A stretch of DNA of 64,000 bases from contig NZ_CP034433.1 in NCBI RefSeq assembly GCF_003952345.1, forward strand, positions 434,001-498,000, in the 5' to 3' direction. The notes beneath the pieces are model-generated. The model was not told the origin of the DNA and did not search any database. It worked only from the letters and a program-made list of their open reading frames with translations. This DNA comes from Iodobacter ciconiae. Lineage in GTDB: Bacteria; Pseudomonadota; Gammaproteobacteria; Burkholderiales; Chitinibacteraceae. Of the stretch, positions 1-7,094 are shown one piece after another. Numbering within the stretch: position 1 is the first letter of the stretch; every line of letters begins with the position of its first letter. The translations under genes and the position numbers were made by a program.

Positions 1-92
1 CTGAGTTTGGCGCAAACCTTGATGACAAGTCATCCTGCTGGATCCGCGTGGCCTACCCATCGGCAGGTGCTGGCTTTGGGCATCAGTTCATC
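1..92 (+). pseudogene. vgrG: vgrG fragment interrupted by an IS element (T6SS spike protein)
   Basis: Reading from base 3 gives about 30 codons containing DDKSSCWIRVAYPSAGAGFG. This is the conserved stretch of VgrG at the end of its gp27/gp5 core (family pattern: SSCW-RV---WAG--FG followed by PRIGQEV). VgrG forms the trimeric spike of the type VI secretion needle and carries effectors. The reading frame is intact up to base 92. There it runs into the IS inverted end starting at 93, so the usual PRIGQEV and the rest of the beta-helix are missing. The gene starts before the window. The assignment rests on one short motif plus the T6SS genes downstream. Confidence 0.7.
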
Positions 93-160
93 GGTAATCC
101 CCCCACAAAACCAGCTCATTTTTAAGTAGAATTTTCTCGCAGTCTTTGAGGAGCTTCTAC

Positions 161-427
161 ATGAAAGCCGTGGGTAATTTATATTGCCAGATTATGGCGA
201 TTTTAAAGCAGGCCGAAGCCGGCTCGACCGTTCCCGATCTCTGCCGCGAACACGGCATGAGCGCCGCATCATTCTATAAGTGGCGCGCTAAGTTTGGCGG
301 TATGGACGTCTCGATGATGACGCGAATGAAAGAGCTGGAGGATGAAAATAAGCGCCTTAAAAAGATGTATATTGAAGCCCAAATGCAGGCGGACATCATC
401 AAGGAAGCCATGTCAAAAAAGTGGTGA
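161..427 (+). CDS. IS3-family transposase OrfA (helix-turn-helix subunit)
   Basis: This 88-residue protein has the usual OrfA plan. The N-terminal HTH region (roughly residues 10-50) contains the pattern [21 protein letters not shown], and a leucine-zipper-like helix follows ([15 protein letters not shown]). It binds the IS ends and joins OrfB in the transposase. I chose the ATG at 161 because GAGGAG at 148-153 stands 7 bases upstream; a TTG at 146 is also in frame. The end of the gene contains the slippery heptamer A-AAA-AAG at 415-421. This is the standard -1 frameshift site for making the OrfAB fusion, and orfB lies exactly in the -1 frame. Confidence 0.9.
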   Translation: MKAVGNLYCQIMAILKQAEAGSTVPDLCREHGMSAASFYKWRAKFGGMDVSMMTRMKELEDENKRLKKMYIEAQMQADIIKEAMSKKW

Positions 428-1248
428 AGCCATCTCAGCGCCGCGAGATGGCTCACTGGGCCGTTGAAACCAGGGCCGTTTCTATTCGTACGGCTTGCGC
501 TAGCTTTGCAATTAGCACGACTTGCTATCGCTATATTCGCAAACTAGATGCGGAAAACGCAAAAATTGCGGATTCGCTGATTCAGCTTACTGAAACGAAT
601 CGAAGCTGGGGCTTTGGCCTCTGCTTTTTGCATTTGCGCAACGTCAGGAAAAAGCACTGGAATCATAAACGGGTCTACAGAATTTACTGCGATTTAGAAT
701 TAAATCTGCGAATTAAGCCTAAAAAACGTTTAGATCGCGAAACGCCGGAGCCATTAGCAGTGCCAGAGGCAAAAAATGAAACGTGGTCGATGGATTTTAT
801 GCATGATCAATTAGCCGATGGACGTAGTATTCGCTTATTCAATGTGATTGATGATTTTAATCGGGAAGGATTAGGCATTGAAGTTGATTTCTCTTTGCCG
901 GCAGAGCGTGTAATACGCAGCTTGAATCAAATCATTGAATGGCGCGGCAAGCCTAAGCGAATCAGGTCCGATAATGGCCCTGAATATATTAGCCATCTGC
1001 TAAAGAATTGGGCAGAGCAACAATCGATTGAATTGGCTTATATTCAGCCTGGCAATCCGCAGCAAAATGCATATATTGAGCGCTATAATCGCACCGTACG
1101 TTATGAATGGCTGGCTTGCGATAACTTTGAAAGCCTTGCCGAAGTGCAAGAAACTGCAACGCAATGGCTTTGGACTTACAATAACGAGCGCCCGCATATG
1201 GGATTGGGCGGCATCACCCCGAAACAAAAACTGGTATTACATGCCTAG
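421..1248 (+). CDS. IS3-family transposase OrfB (DDE integrase core)
   Basis: This 275-residue protein is the catalytic part of an IS3-family transposase. An HTH_21-like segment is followed by an rve integrase core. The three acidic residues are visible in SMDFMHD, in IRSDNGPEY and in [10 protein letters not shown]. The protein ends with the typical [14 protein letters not shown] motif. It overlaps orfA by 7 bases in the -1 frame and is probably made mainly as a frameshift fusion. All motifs look intact, so the element could be active. Confidence 0.93.
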   Translation: MVKPSQRREMAHWAVETRAVSIRTACASFAISTTCYRYIRKLDAENAKIADSLIQLTETNRSWGFGLCFLHLRNVRKKHWNHKRVYRIYCDLELNLRIKPKKRLDRETPEPLAVPEAKNETWSMDFMHDQLADGRSIRLFNVIDDFNREGLGIEVDFSLPAERVIRSLNQIIEWRGKPKRIRSDNGPEYISHLLKNWAEQQSIELAYIQPGNPQQNAYIERYNRTVRYEWLACDNFESLAEVQETATQWLWTYNNERPHMGLGGITPKQKLVLHA

Positions 1249-1285
1249 CCTCTACTTTTAAGTGAGCTTAAAAACGGGGGGATTA

Positions 1286-1339
1286 CCGGATGATTTAACC
1301 AACCCAACTAACTCATTGGACTCTGTAGAAAATGGTTAA
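1286..1339 (+). pseudogene. C-terminal tail of a gene cut by the IS element
   Basis: Directly right of the IS, an open frame reads PDDLTNPTNSLDSVENG and stops at TAA (1337-1339). The stop overlaps the ATG of the next gene at 1332 (ATGGTTAA), the pattern of a translationally coupled gene pair. It may be the tail of the interrupted vgrG or of an effector gene behind it. If it is vgrG, a large part of that gene was deleted along with the insertion. The call rests only on the frame and the overlap. Confidence 0.4.
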
Positions 1340-1862
1340 AAATTTAATATTAATGTTTGTTTTTTCTTCTTCATTGGCTGTAGCTGGTGATAGTGGTGCT
1401 GATATGTTGAATAAAGAAGACTTTATTGGGTATTTTATTAACTATAAAAATATACTTGGAAACAAAATAGGTCGAATAGATAATCGGTTGGAAGATGCTT
1501 GCAAGCGCGGGGAGGTAAAGATGCTTCGTCCATTTTCACATAATGGTTACTCCTATGCGTATGCATGCAAAATTGATAAGGTTAGATTTTTGATCGGAAT
1601 TAATGATGAGACTCCGAAGAAGTTGGTTAATGATTTTATTTTGGTAACAAGCTTAGATTTATATGATATGGTAAATGAGAAGGTCGTTGGTAAATATGGG
1701 AAGTGTAAATTTCCGAGAGAAACACCTACATATTCTACATGTACATACTCAATTGGAATTGATCCTAGCACAAAGTTGGGGAGAATTGTCACGTTTGAAA
1801 AGGATGCAGAAAAGAAAGCTACTATGTATATGTTGAGTGTTGAGTCTGGAAATGGAATTTAA
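1332..1862 (+). CDS. Unrecognised secreted protein in T6SS cargo region
   Basis: I do not recognise this 176-residue protein. It starts with a clear signal peptide (MVKNLILMFVFSSSLAVAG, cut near residue 19), so it is probably periplasmic. It has four or five cysteines, including DACKRG, YACKID, GKCKF and STCTY. The DNA is much more AT-rich than clpV downstream. It begins inside the stop codon of the broken upstream frame, so it was probably co-translated with a VgrG or effector gene. A periplasmic immunity protein for a T6SS effector is a reasonable guess from position and signal peptide alone. Confidence 0.6.
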   Translation: MVKNLILMFVFSSSLAVAGDSGADMLNKEDFIGYFINYKNILGNKIGRIDNRLEDACKRGEVKMLRPFSHNGYSYAYACKIDKVRFLIGINDETPKKLVNDFILVTSLDLYDMVNEKVVGKYGKCKFPRETPTYSTCTYSIGIDPSTKLGRIVTFEKDAEKKATMYMLSVESGNGI

Positions 1863-1868
1863 TTTATA

Positions 1869-2486
1869 TTGTTGAAGCTTTTTAATTCTTTATTTTTTAT
1901 TAAATTAGCGAATTTTATGTTTAAAAATTATATGTTTTGTATTTTATTATTCTTTACACCGCAAGTATTTGCTGATGTTGAGAATGATTCTGTGTTTTCT
2001 AGCGATGGTATGCATAGTATGCATTATAAGTGTGTGGATTTTAAATGTGATTTTTGGGTTAAAGATAATCATGCAACTGAGGTGAAGTTGCTTAGTAAAA
2101 TTAAAGCAAGATATCCTGCAATAAGTTGGTTGAATCCGTCATTGGCACAGATTGTTTTAAGCTGTGGTAGTGATTGTAATATTAAGTATTACTATCATGT
2201 TAAAAATGGCCTTAGTAACCCGCTGCAGCAGGTTTTGGCAATAGAAGCTAATAAGCAATGTGTATTGCTTGCCACTGAAAAGGGGTTGAGCATAGAAAAT
2301 ATTTACAGTCGTAAAGTTAGATTAAAAATATCGTATACAGATCCAAATATGAAATTTGATCTAACAAGAGCGGTTATGTATGTTGGCATGGAGGCTACTT
2401 TTGATGATAAAGGTGGGCTGATTTTTAATTATACGGATGAAAATAGCCGTGCTAGACATAAGTACTATAAAAATGTGTGTATGTAA
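1869..2486 (+). CDS. Unrecognised secreted or membrane-anchored protein
   Basis: I do not recognise this 205-residue protein. It follows the previous gene after 6 bases, in the same orientation. The 1869 start is a TTG; an ATG at 1917 (MFKNYMFCILLFFTPQVFA) would leave a standard signal peptide and is the more likely start. The mature part has cysteine pairs (KCVDFKCDF, SCGSDCNIKYYY) that suggest disulphides in the periplasm. Base composition is very AT-rich. Its neighbours are another secreted orphan and, further on, a frameshifted secreted gene, which fits a set of immunity or effector-linked genes. No catalytic motif is visible. Confidence 0.55.
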   Translation: MLKLFNSLFFIKLANFMFKNYMFCILLFFTPQVFADVENDSVFSSDGMHSMHYKCVDFKCDFWVKDNHATEVKLLSKIKARYPAISWLNPSLAQIVLSCGSDCNIKYYYHVKNGLSNPLQQVLAIEANKQCVLLATEKGLSIENIYSRKVRLKISYTDPNMKFDLTRAVMYVGMEATFDDKGGLIFNYTDENSRARHKYYKNVCM

Positions 2487-2621
2487 TTGATTTATTTTTT
2501 TATAAAAAAAGAAAAGGTAATTATATGCTTTTGTTCTAAGTGTTTATAAATATTTAAAGCAACATTAAGGGCCAGTCTGAATGGATAGATATAAATTATT
2601 ATTTAATTAATGTTTTTCTTA

Positions 2622-2708
2622 AACCGGGGACAGTCCACAGTTTATTGTTGATCTCTACTTGTTAGGACTAAAAATATTTAAAATTAAACGGTTAAGAATT
2701 TAAACAAT
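2622..2708 (+). repeat. Degenerate dispersed repeat, copy 1 (GGGGACAGTCCAC motif)
   Basis: The stretch AACCGGGGACAGTCCACAG, then TTTATTGTTG and a following AT-rich tract, is closely similar to 3301-3392. The shared order is GGGG--AG-CCAC-GTTTATTGTT, then CTT-TTA-GA-T, then GTTAA-AATTTAAA. Motifs of the GGGGACAGACCACG kind are commonly seen at the edges of REP-like elements. Each copy follows the end of a cargo gene. Confidence 0.55.
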
Positions 2709-2812
2709 GGTAAGCAAGTAATTTTGAGTTACTTATTTATAATGTTAATAGCGTAAATAGAAAATTTATAGTCAATGGCGCAAATGATAATTCTCTTTTA
2801 CGAGTAACTATT

Positions 2813-3287
2813 ATGACCATATTGAAGCATGCAACTAAGATCGTAGTAGGTATTTTTATGAGCATGACATTTGCTGCCCATGCAAGTGAATGCGAGTCTA
2901 TGCCTGCTGCTATATTGATCGATCATTGGATTGGCGAATTGCCAAAACAGGCAGAATTACAAATATACAAGGGTGACAGCAAATTTATTGATAAAAAAAT
3001 CAGTTATTGAAAAAAATAATATAAAATTTTATCAGCCTAAGCCAGAATATTTGCCTACTTTAGAAATCGATTTCGCAGAGCTTAAGTCAACACGCTTACC
3101 AGTAGATGCAAATTTTATCTTGGTACTCGATAATAAAATTGAGTACCGATTCTCGGAAATTGATCCTCCATTAAAACGGCTTGGCTGCCGCTTAAGAGGG
3201 AAAGTAAATACATGTAGCTTTCAAAGCGGTGTTTCAGTCATGACTGCTGAATTCAAATGTGGAAATAAAATAACTAAAAAAGAATAA
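2813..3287 (+). pseudogene. Frameshifted secreted protein gene
   Basis: Two overlapping frames together give one protein of about 158 residues. The first frame carries a signal peptide (KIVVGIFMSMTFAAHASEC) and reads to IYKGDSKFIDKKI before stopping at 3010. The second continues with IEKNNIKFYQPKPEYLPTLE and ends with several cysteines (LGCRLRGKVNTCSF, AEFKCGNK). The switch point is at a run of seven A (2993-2999), where removing one A would join the frames. It is either a recent frameshift mutation or a base-call error in a homopolymer. I do not recognise the family. It resembles its neighbours only in being a small, AT-rich, exported, cysteine-bearing protein. Confidence 0.55.
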
Positions 3288-3300
3288 AGTGATGAATAGT

Positions 3301-3392
3301 AAATCGGGGGGTAGACCACGGTTTATTGTTATCTTTGCTTATTATTAAGATTTAATATCTTTAAAAATACACAGTTAATAATTTAAATAAAG
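3301..3392 (+). repeat. Degenerate dispersed repeat, copy 2
   Basis: This is the partner of the repeat at 2622-2708. It begins AATCGGGGGGTAGACCACGG, followed by TTTATTGTTATC and a similar AT-rich tail. It lies 13 bases after the end of the frameshifted gene. Confidence 0.55.
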
Positions 3393-3474
3393 GCAGGGGA
3401 TAAATCCTGCTTTTGTTTTACCTATATTAAATACCGAAAGTTTAAAAGTCGCTGCGTGCAAACCAAATTCATTA

Positions 3475-3521
3475 CGAGAAAATTCTACTTAAAACGACGA
3501 TTGTTTGGAGGGGGGATTACC
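3475..3521 (-). mobile_element. Solitary inverted IS end
   Basis: Read on the minus strand this begins GGTAATCCCCCC (3521-3510) and continues to TTTTAAGTAGAATTTTCTCG (3494-3475). Those last 20 bases are identical to the left end of the IS3-family element (120-139 region); the middle 15 or so bases differ. No transposase is attached. It is therefore a left-end remnant in opposite orientation to the complete IS, so the two ends face outward around 93-3521. Confidence 0.75.
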
Positions 3522-3593
3522 AGTGATCAATTGATTTTTAGCTGCAAAGTTATAGGCTTAAATCTTCCATTTCATATTTAACGCCAGCAGCGT

Positions 3594-3815
3594 AATTTAA
3601 AATTTTATCTGATGACTTAGTAAAGAATATTATTTCTATCGAGCCATTCAAACTTGAATTTGCTGAAAAGTGCACAAGGAGAAATGTGAATAGAGAAAGC
3701 TATCACTTTTCCGTCGATGGAAAAAAATAAATTTTTCTGTGCCATTGCAAAACTGGTGGATGATTATATTTTTAATATTTTCATGATGAAATTTGACGGT
3801 GTTATATATCAATAG
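3594..3815 (+). pseudogene. Possible frameshifted remnant of a small cargo gene
   Basis: A frame without a start codon reads FKILSDDLVKNIISIEPFKL and on to FSVDGKK, ending at a stop in an A-run (3721-3727). The next frame continues sensibly with KNKFFCAIAKLVDDYIFNIF and MMKFDGVIYQ, stopping at 3815. As in the gene at 2813, a homopolymer A-run is the likely break. The joined product would be about 72 residues of unknown family. The rest of the interval 3522-4148 is AT-rich and I see no other gene in it. Confidence 0.3.
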
Positions 3816-4148
3816 ATTTTTTTGAAAATGGTTAAAAATTAATTTTTTAAACAACTTTACAATCTGAATTATCTGGCTCTATTAAGGTTCGTAATTTTGT
3901 GCAGATCACAATAATAAATTTAGCATCTGAATGCTTTATGGTTAAAGCAAAATATGTAATTGGGTAGATTTAAGCTCTGGCTGTGCATTATGATTGTTGT
4001 GAATGTTAAAAAATATCCCTTAAAAGTGTAAATAAATGATGGCCGTCAATGCTTGGTAAATAGATTAAATTATTGCTTATTTTCTCCAGTATGTGTATTT
4101 ATTATGCTAATTATTTTCTGATCCTTATAACCCTTCGGGACCTATCCC

Positions 4149-6785
4149 ATGTCTACCCCCCTTAAAGCTCTCATCTCCCGTCTTACCCCTACAGCCCGCC
4201 GTGCGGTGGAGGAGGCGGCTAGCCGTGCTTTGTCGCGTACTCATTTTGAGATTGAAATTGAACACGTTGTGCTGGCTATCCTTGCTCAGGACGATAATGC
4301 GGGGGTGGCGGCTTTGCACTCCCTGGGTTTGAGCCTGGATCAGCTGGAAAAAGAGCTGGATGCAGCATTAGACCGCTTTCGCACAGGCAATACGCGTAAC
4401 CCGGTGCTGTCTAGCTGGCTGCCAAAGTGGTTAGAAAAAGCATGGCTGCTGGCTAGTGCAGAGCTGGGGCAGGATTCGGTTTCTACCTTGGATTTGCTGC
4501 TGGCACTAGTGCAGGATGATGCTCTGCGCGCTACTTTGCAGGGTAGCTCGGATACGCTGGCAAAAATGGATGGCAAGCGTGCTTTACAGGGCTATGTAGC
4601 TTTGCGCCAGCATGGTAATGAGGCAGCGACCAATTCAGAAAACCTGCCAACTGGCGATGCGCCGGATATGAATCTGGATCAGCCGGAAAAACGCCGTGGC
4701 AGCCCGGGGCTGGATAAATATACGATTGATTTAACTGCGCAGGCACGCCTGGGCAAAATTGATCCGGTGCTGGGGCGTGAGACAGAAATCCGCCAGATGA
4801 TCGATATTCTGCAGCGCCGCCGCCAGAACAACCCGATTTTGACCGGCGAGCCGGGCGTGGGTAAAACTGCTGTGGTAGAAGGGCTGGCACTTAAAATTGT
4901 GAGCGGTGAAGTGCCGCCGGTGCTCAGCGGCGTGACTTTACGTACTCTGGATCTGGGCCTGCTGCAAGCGGGAGCCTCGGTAAAAGGCGAGTTTGAAAAC
5001 CGCTTACGCCAGGTGATTGATGAAGTTAAAGCCAGCCCTGTGCCGATTATTCTGTTTATTGATGAAGCGCACACGCTGATTGGTGCAGGCGGCGCGGCCG
5101 GGCAAAATGATGCGGCTAATCTGTTAAAGCCTGCTTTGGCGCGTGGTGAGTTGCGCACGATTGCGGCCACTACATGGGCCGAATATAAAAAATATTTTGA
5201 AAAAGATGCGGCACTGGCGCGGCGTTTTCAAGTAGTAAAAGTTGACGAGCCAGCACCAGAAATTGCAGTACAGATGGTGCGTGGCTTAACCGATGCCATG
5301 GCTAAGCACCACGAAGTTGTGATTATGAATGAGGCGGTTGTTGCCGCAGTGCATCTGTCCAGTCGCTATATCACGGGCCGTCAGCTGCCGGATAAGGCGA
5401 TCAGCGTACTGGATACTGCCTGTGCCCGTGTGGCTTTGTCACGCTCTGGCCGTCCGGCACCAATCGAAAATGTGGAAGTGCTGATCGCCAATATCGAGCG
5501 TGAAATCAAAGCGCTGCAAATCGAAGAAGGCCATGGTGAAAGAATTGCCGAGCTGACTGGCCAGCGTGAAATCTTGGAAGTTGATTTACAGCAGTTGCAA
5601 GCCGCGTGGGCGGTGCAGCAGCAGGTGATTAATGAAATTGAAGCGCTAAAAGCAGCAGCAGCCGAGGCAAAGCCAGCTAAGGGTAAGAAAATCAGCCCGC
5701 TGCAAGCCAAGCGTACCGAGCTGCGCGAGCTGCAAAAGCAGCATCAGCTGGCTTATGAATGCGTGGATGAAAGCGTGATTGCCGATGTGATTTCCGGCTG
5801 GACGGGTATTCCGCTGGGCCGCATGGTAAGTAATGAATTAGAGCAGGTGCAAAAGCTGGCAGGCCTGCTTGCGGAGCGAGTGATTGGTCAGGATCATGCT
5901 ATGGAGCAAATCGCAGAGCGTGTGCGGATTGCCAAGGCAAATCTGGATGATCCAAGCAAGCCTAAGGGCGTGTTTATGCTGGTTGGCCCCTCTGGTGTAG
6001 GTAAAACTGAAACTGCGCTGGCTCTGGCTGAGTCTTTATACGGTGGTGAGCGTAATCTGATTACGATTAATATGTCAGAATACCAGGAGGCGCATAGTGT
6101 ATCGGGCCTTAAAGGCTCGCCTCCGGGTTATGTGGGTTATGGCGAGGGTGGTGTGCTCACTGAAGCCGTGCGCCGCAAGCCCTATTCGGTGGTGTTGCTG
6201 GATGAAGTTGAAAAAGCCCACCCTGATGTCATGGAGCTGTTTTTCCAGGTATTTGATAAAGGCCTGCTGGAAGACAGCGAAGGGCGTGAAGTCGATTTCA
6301 AAAACACCATTATTTTGCTGACATCCAACACGGGCACTGATCTGGTGATGCGTGCCTGCGAGCATGGCGTAACGATTGAAGATGTTACGCGTGACCCAAC
6401 GGCCGATGATCTGATCGAAGTTTTGCGCCCAAGCTTGCAAAAATCATTTAAGCCGGCATTTTTAGGCCGCTTAACTGTCGTGCCTTATTTCCCGATTTCA
6501 GATGAGGTATTGCGTAAGATTGTGGGGCTTAAGCTGGCAAAAATTGCCCGCCGTATTGCGCAAAATCACGGTGCAGTGCTGGAATACCCGGCCGGGCTGA
6601 TTGATTCGATTGCTAACCGCTGCATGGATGTGGATAGCGGTGCGCGTAATGCCGATGCAATTCTGACCCGCACGGTGCTGGCACAGATTTCTACCGATTT
6701 GCTGGCCAGAATGTCGGCAGGTAAGCCGGTGAAAAAGATTGTGCTGTCATTGAAAAATGATGAAGTAAAAGTAAAAATTAGCTAG
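4149..6785 (+). CDS. tssH: TssH/ClpV, T6SS sheath-disassembly AAA+ ATPase
   Basis: ClpV is the hexameric ATPase that recycles the contracted TssB/TssC sheath in the cytoplasm. The 878 residues match the usual ClpV length. A Clp N-terminal repeat domain spans about residues 1-150. The first AAA module has Walker A GEPGVGKTAVVEG near 234 and Walker B ILFIDEAHTLIG. The second has Walker A GPSGVGKTETAL near 613, Walker B VVLLDEVEKAHPD, and a C-terminal D2-small domain. The N-terminal helix (LKALISRLTPTARRAVEEAA) resembles the ClpV segment that binds TssC. It is much richer in G+C than the upstream cargo genes. ClpB is a close relative, but the T6SS neighbours and weak ClpB middle domain favour ClpV. 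Confidence 0.93.
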   Translation: MSTPLKALISRLTPTARRAVEEAASRALSRTHFEIEIEHVVLAILAQDDNAGVAALHSLGLSLDQLEKELDAALDRFRTGNTRNPVLSSWLPKWLEKAWLLASAELGQDSVSTLDLLLALVQDDALRATLQGSSDTLAKMDGKRALQGYVALRQHGNEAATNSENLPTGDAPDMNLDQPEKRRGSPGLDKYTIDLTAQARLGKIDPVLGRETEIRQMIDILQRRRQNNPILTGEPGVGKTAVVEGLALKIVSGEVPPVLSGVTLRTLDLGLLQAGASVKGEFENRLRQVIDEVKASPVPIILFIDEAHTLIGAGGAAGQNDAANLLKPALARGELRTIAATTWAEYKKYFEKDAALARRFQVVKVDEPAPEIAVQMVRGLTDAMAKHHEVVIMNEAVVAAVHLSSRYITGRQLPDKAISVLDTACARVALSRSGRPAPIENVEVLIANIEREIKALQIEEGHGERIAELTGQREILEVDLQQLQAAWAVQQQVINEIEALKAAAAEAKPAKGKKISPLQAKRTELRELQKQHQLAYECVDESVIADVISGWTGIPLGRMVSNELEQVQKLAGLLAERVIGQDHAMEQIAERVRIAKANLDDPSKPKGVFMLVGPSGVGKTETALALAESLYGGERNLITINMSEYQEAHSVSGLKGSPPGYVGYGEGGVLTEAVRRKPYSVVLLDEVEKAHPDVMELFFQVFDKGLLEDSEGREVDFKNTIILLTSNTGTDLVMRACEHGVTIEDVTRDPTADDLIEVLRPSLQKSFKPAFLGRLTVVPYFPISDEVLRKIVGLKLAKIARRIAQNHGAVLEYPAGLIDSIANRCMDVDSGARNADAILTRTVLAQISTDLLARMSAGKPVKKIVLSLKNDEVKVKIS

Positions 6786-7037
6786 TTCCGGACTTAAATC
6801 TAGGGCGGGTATAAGCCATGGGCTTTAAGCGCTCTAAAGGAATAAGTGATTTTATTTCGAGGTGTTATTTTTATAGGGAAATGCTGATTGGCTGAGTTAT
6901 TTTCGTGCAGAGCTTGCCCTTAAATGGTTTTTCCGGGGGCAAAGGCTGGCATTTGTGCAGAAGCCCCTGATAAGAGCATTCGGAAATGATGGTTTAATCA
7001 GCGTTACCTTCAATCACGTAGCCATCACGCGGGGCAG

Positions 7038-7065
7038 GGGAAGGCCGCTTATAGCAGGCCTTCCC
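7038..7065 (+). terminator. Hairpin before the Tla3-like/PAAR gene pair
   Basis: GGGAAGGCC (7038-7046) and GGCCTTCCC (7057-7065) form a perfect 9-bp stem with a 10-base loop, followed by TTTGCTGCGTTTTG. It could attenuate readthrough from clpV. The T-tract is interrupted, so its strength is uncertain. The rest of 6786-7094 holds no gene I can support. Confidence 0.45.
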
Positions 7066-7094
7066 TTTGCTGCGTTTTGTTTAAGGAATTCAAT

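Larger units (their letters stand above)
93..1287 (+). mobile_element. IS3-family insertion sequence with two overlapping transposase frames
   Basis: The element carries orfA and orfB in overlapping frames. Its ends are imperfect inverted repeats of about 40 bp. The outer 12 bases GGTAATCCCCCC (93-104) match GGGGGGATTACC (1276-1287), and an inner block AGCTCA-TT--AAGTAGA also matches. No clean 3-4 bp target duplication is visible: the left flank ends ATC and the right flank begins GGA. The boundary may therefore be off by a few bases, or one flank has been changed by a later deletion. The ends do not begin with the TG that is common in this family. The element lies inside a vgrG gene. Confidence 0.85.

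Noticed and set aside
3648..3854. Open frame of 68 codons on the minus strand
   Set aside because: Low-complexity, no motif and no ribosome site; a plus-strand joined frame over the same bases makes better sense.
4149..6785. ClpB (heat-shock disaggregase) as identity of the tssH gene
   Set aside because: T6SS neighbours (PAAR, TssA, TssF, TssG) and the ClpV-like N-terminus favour ClpV.
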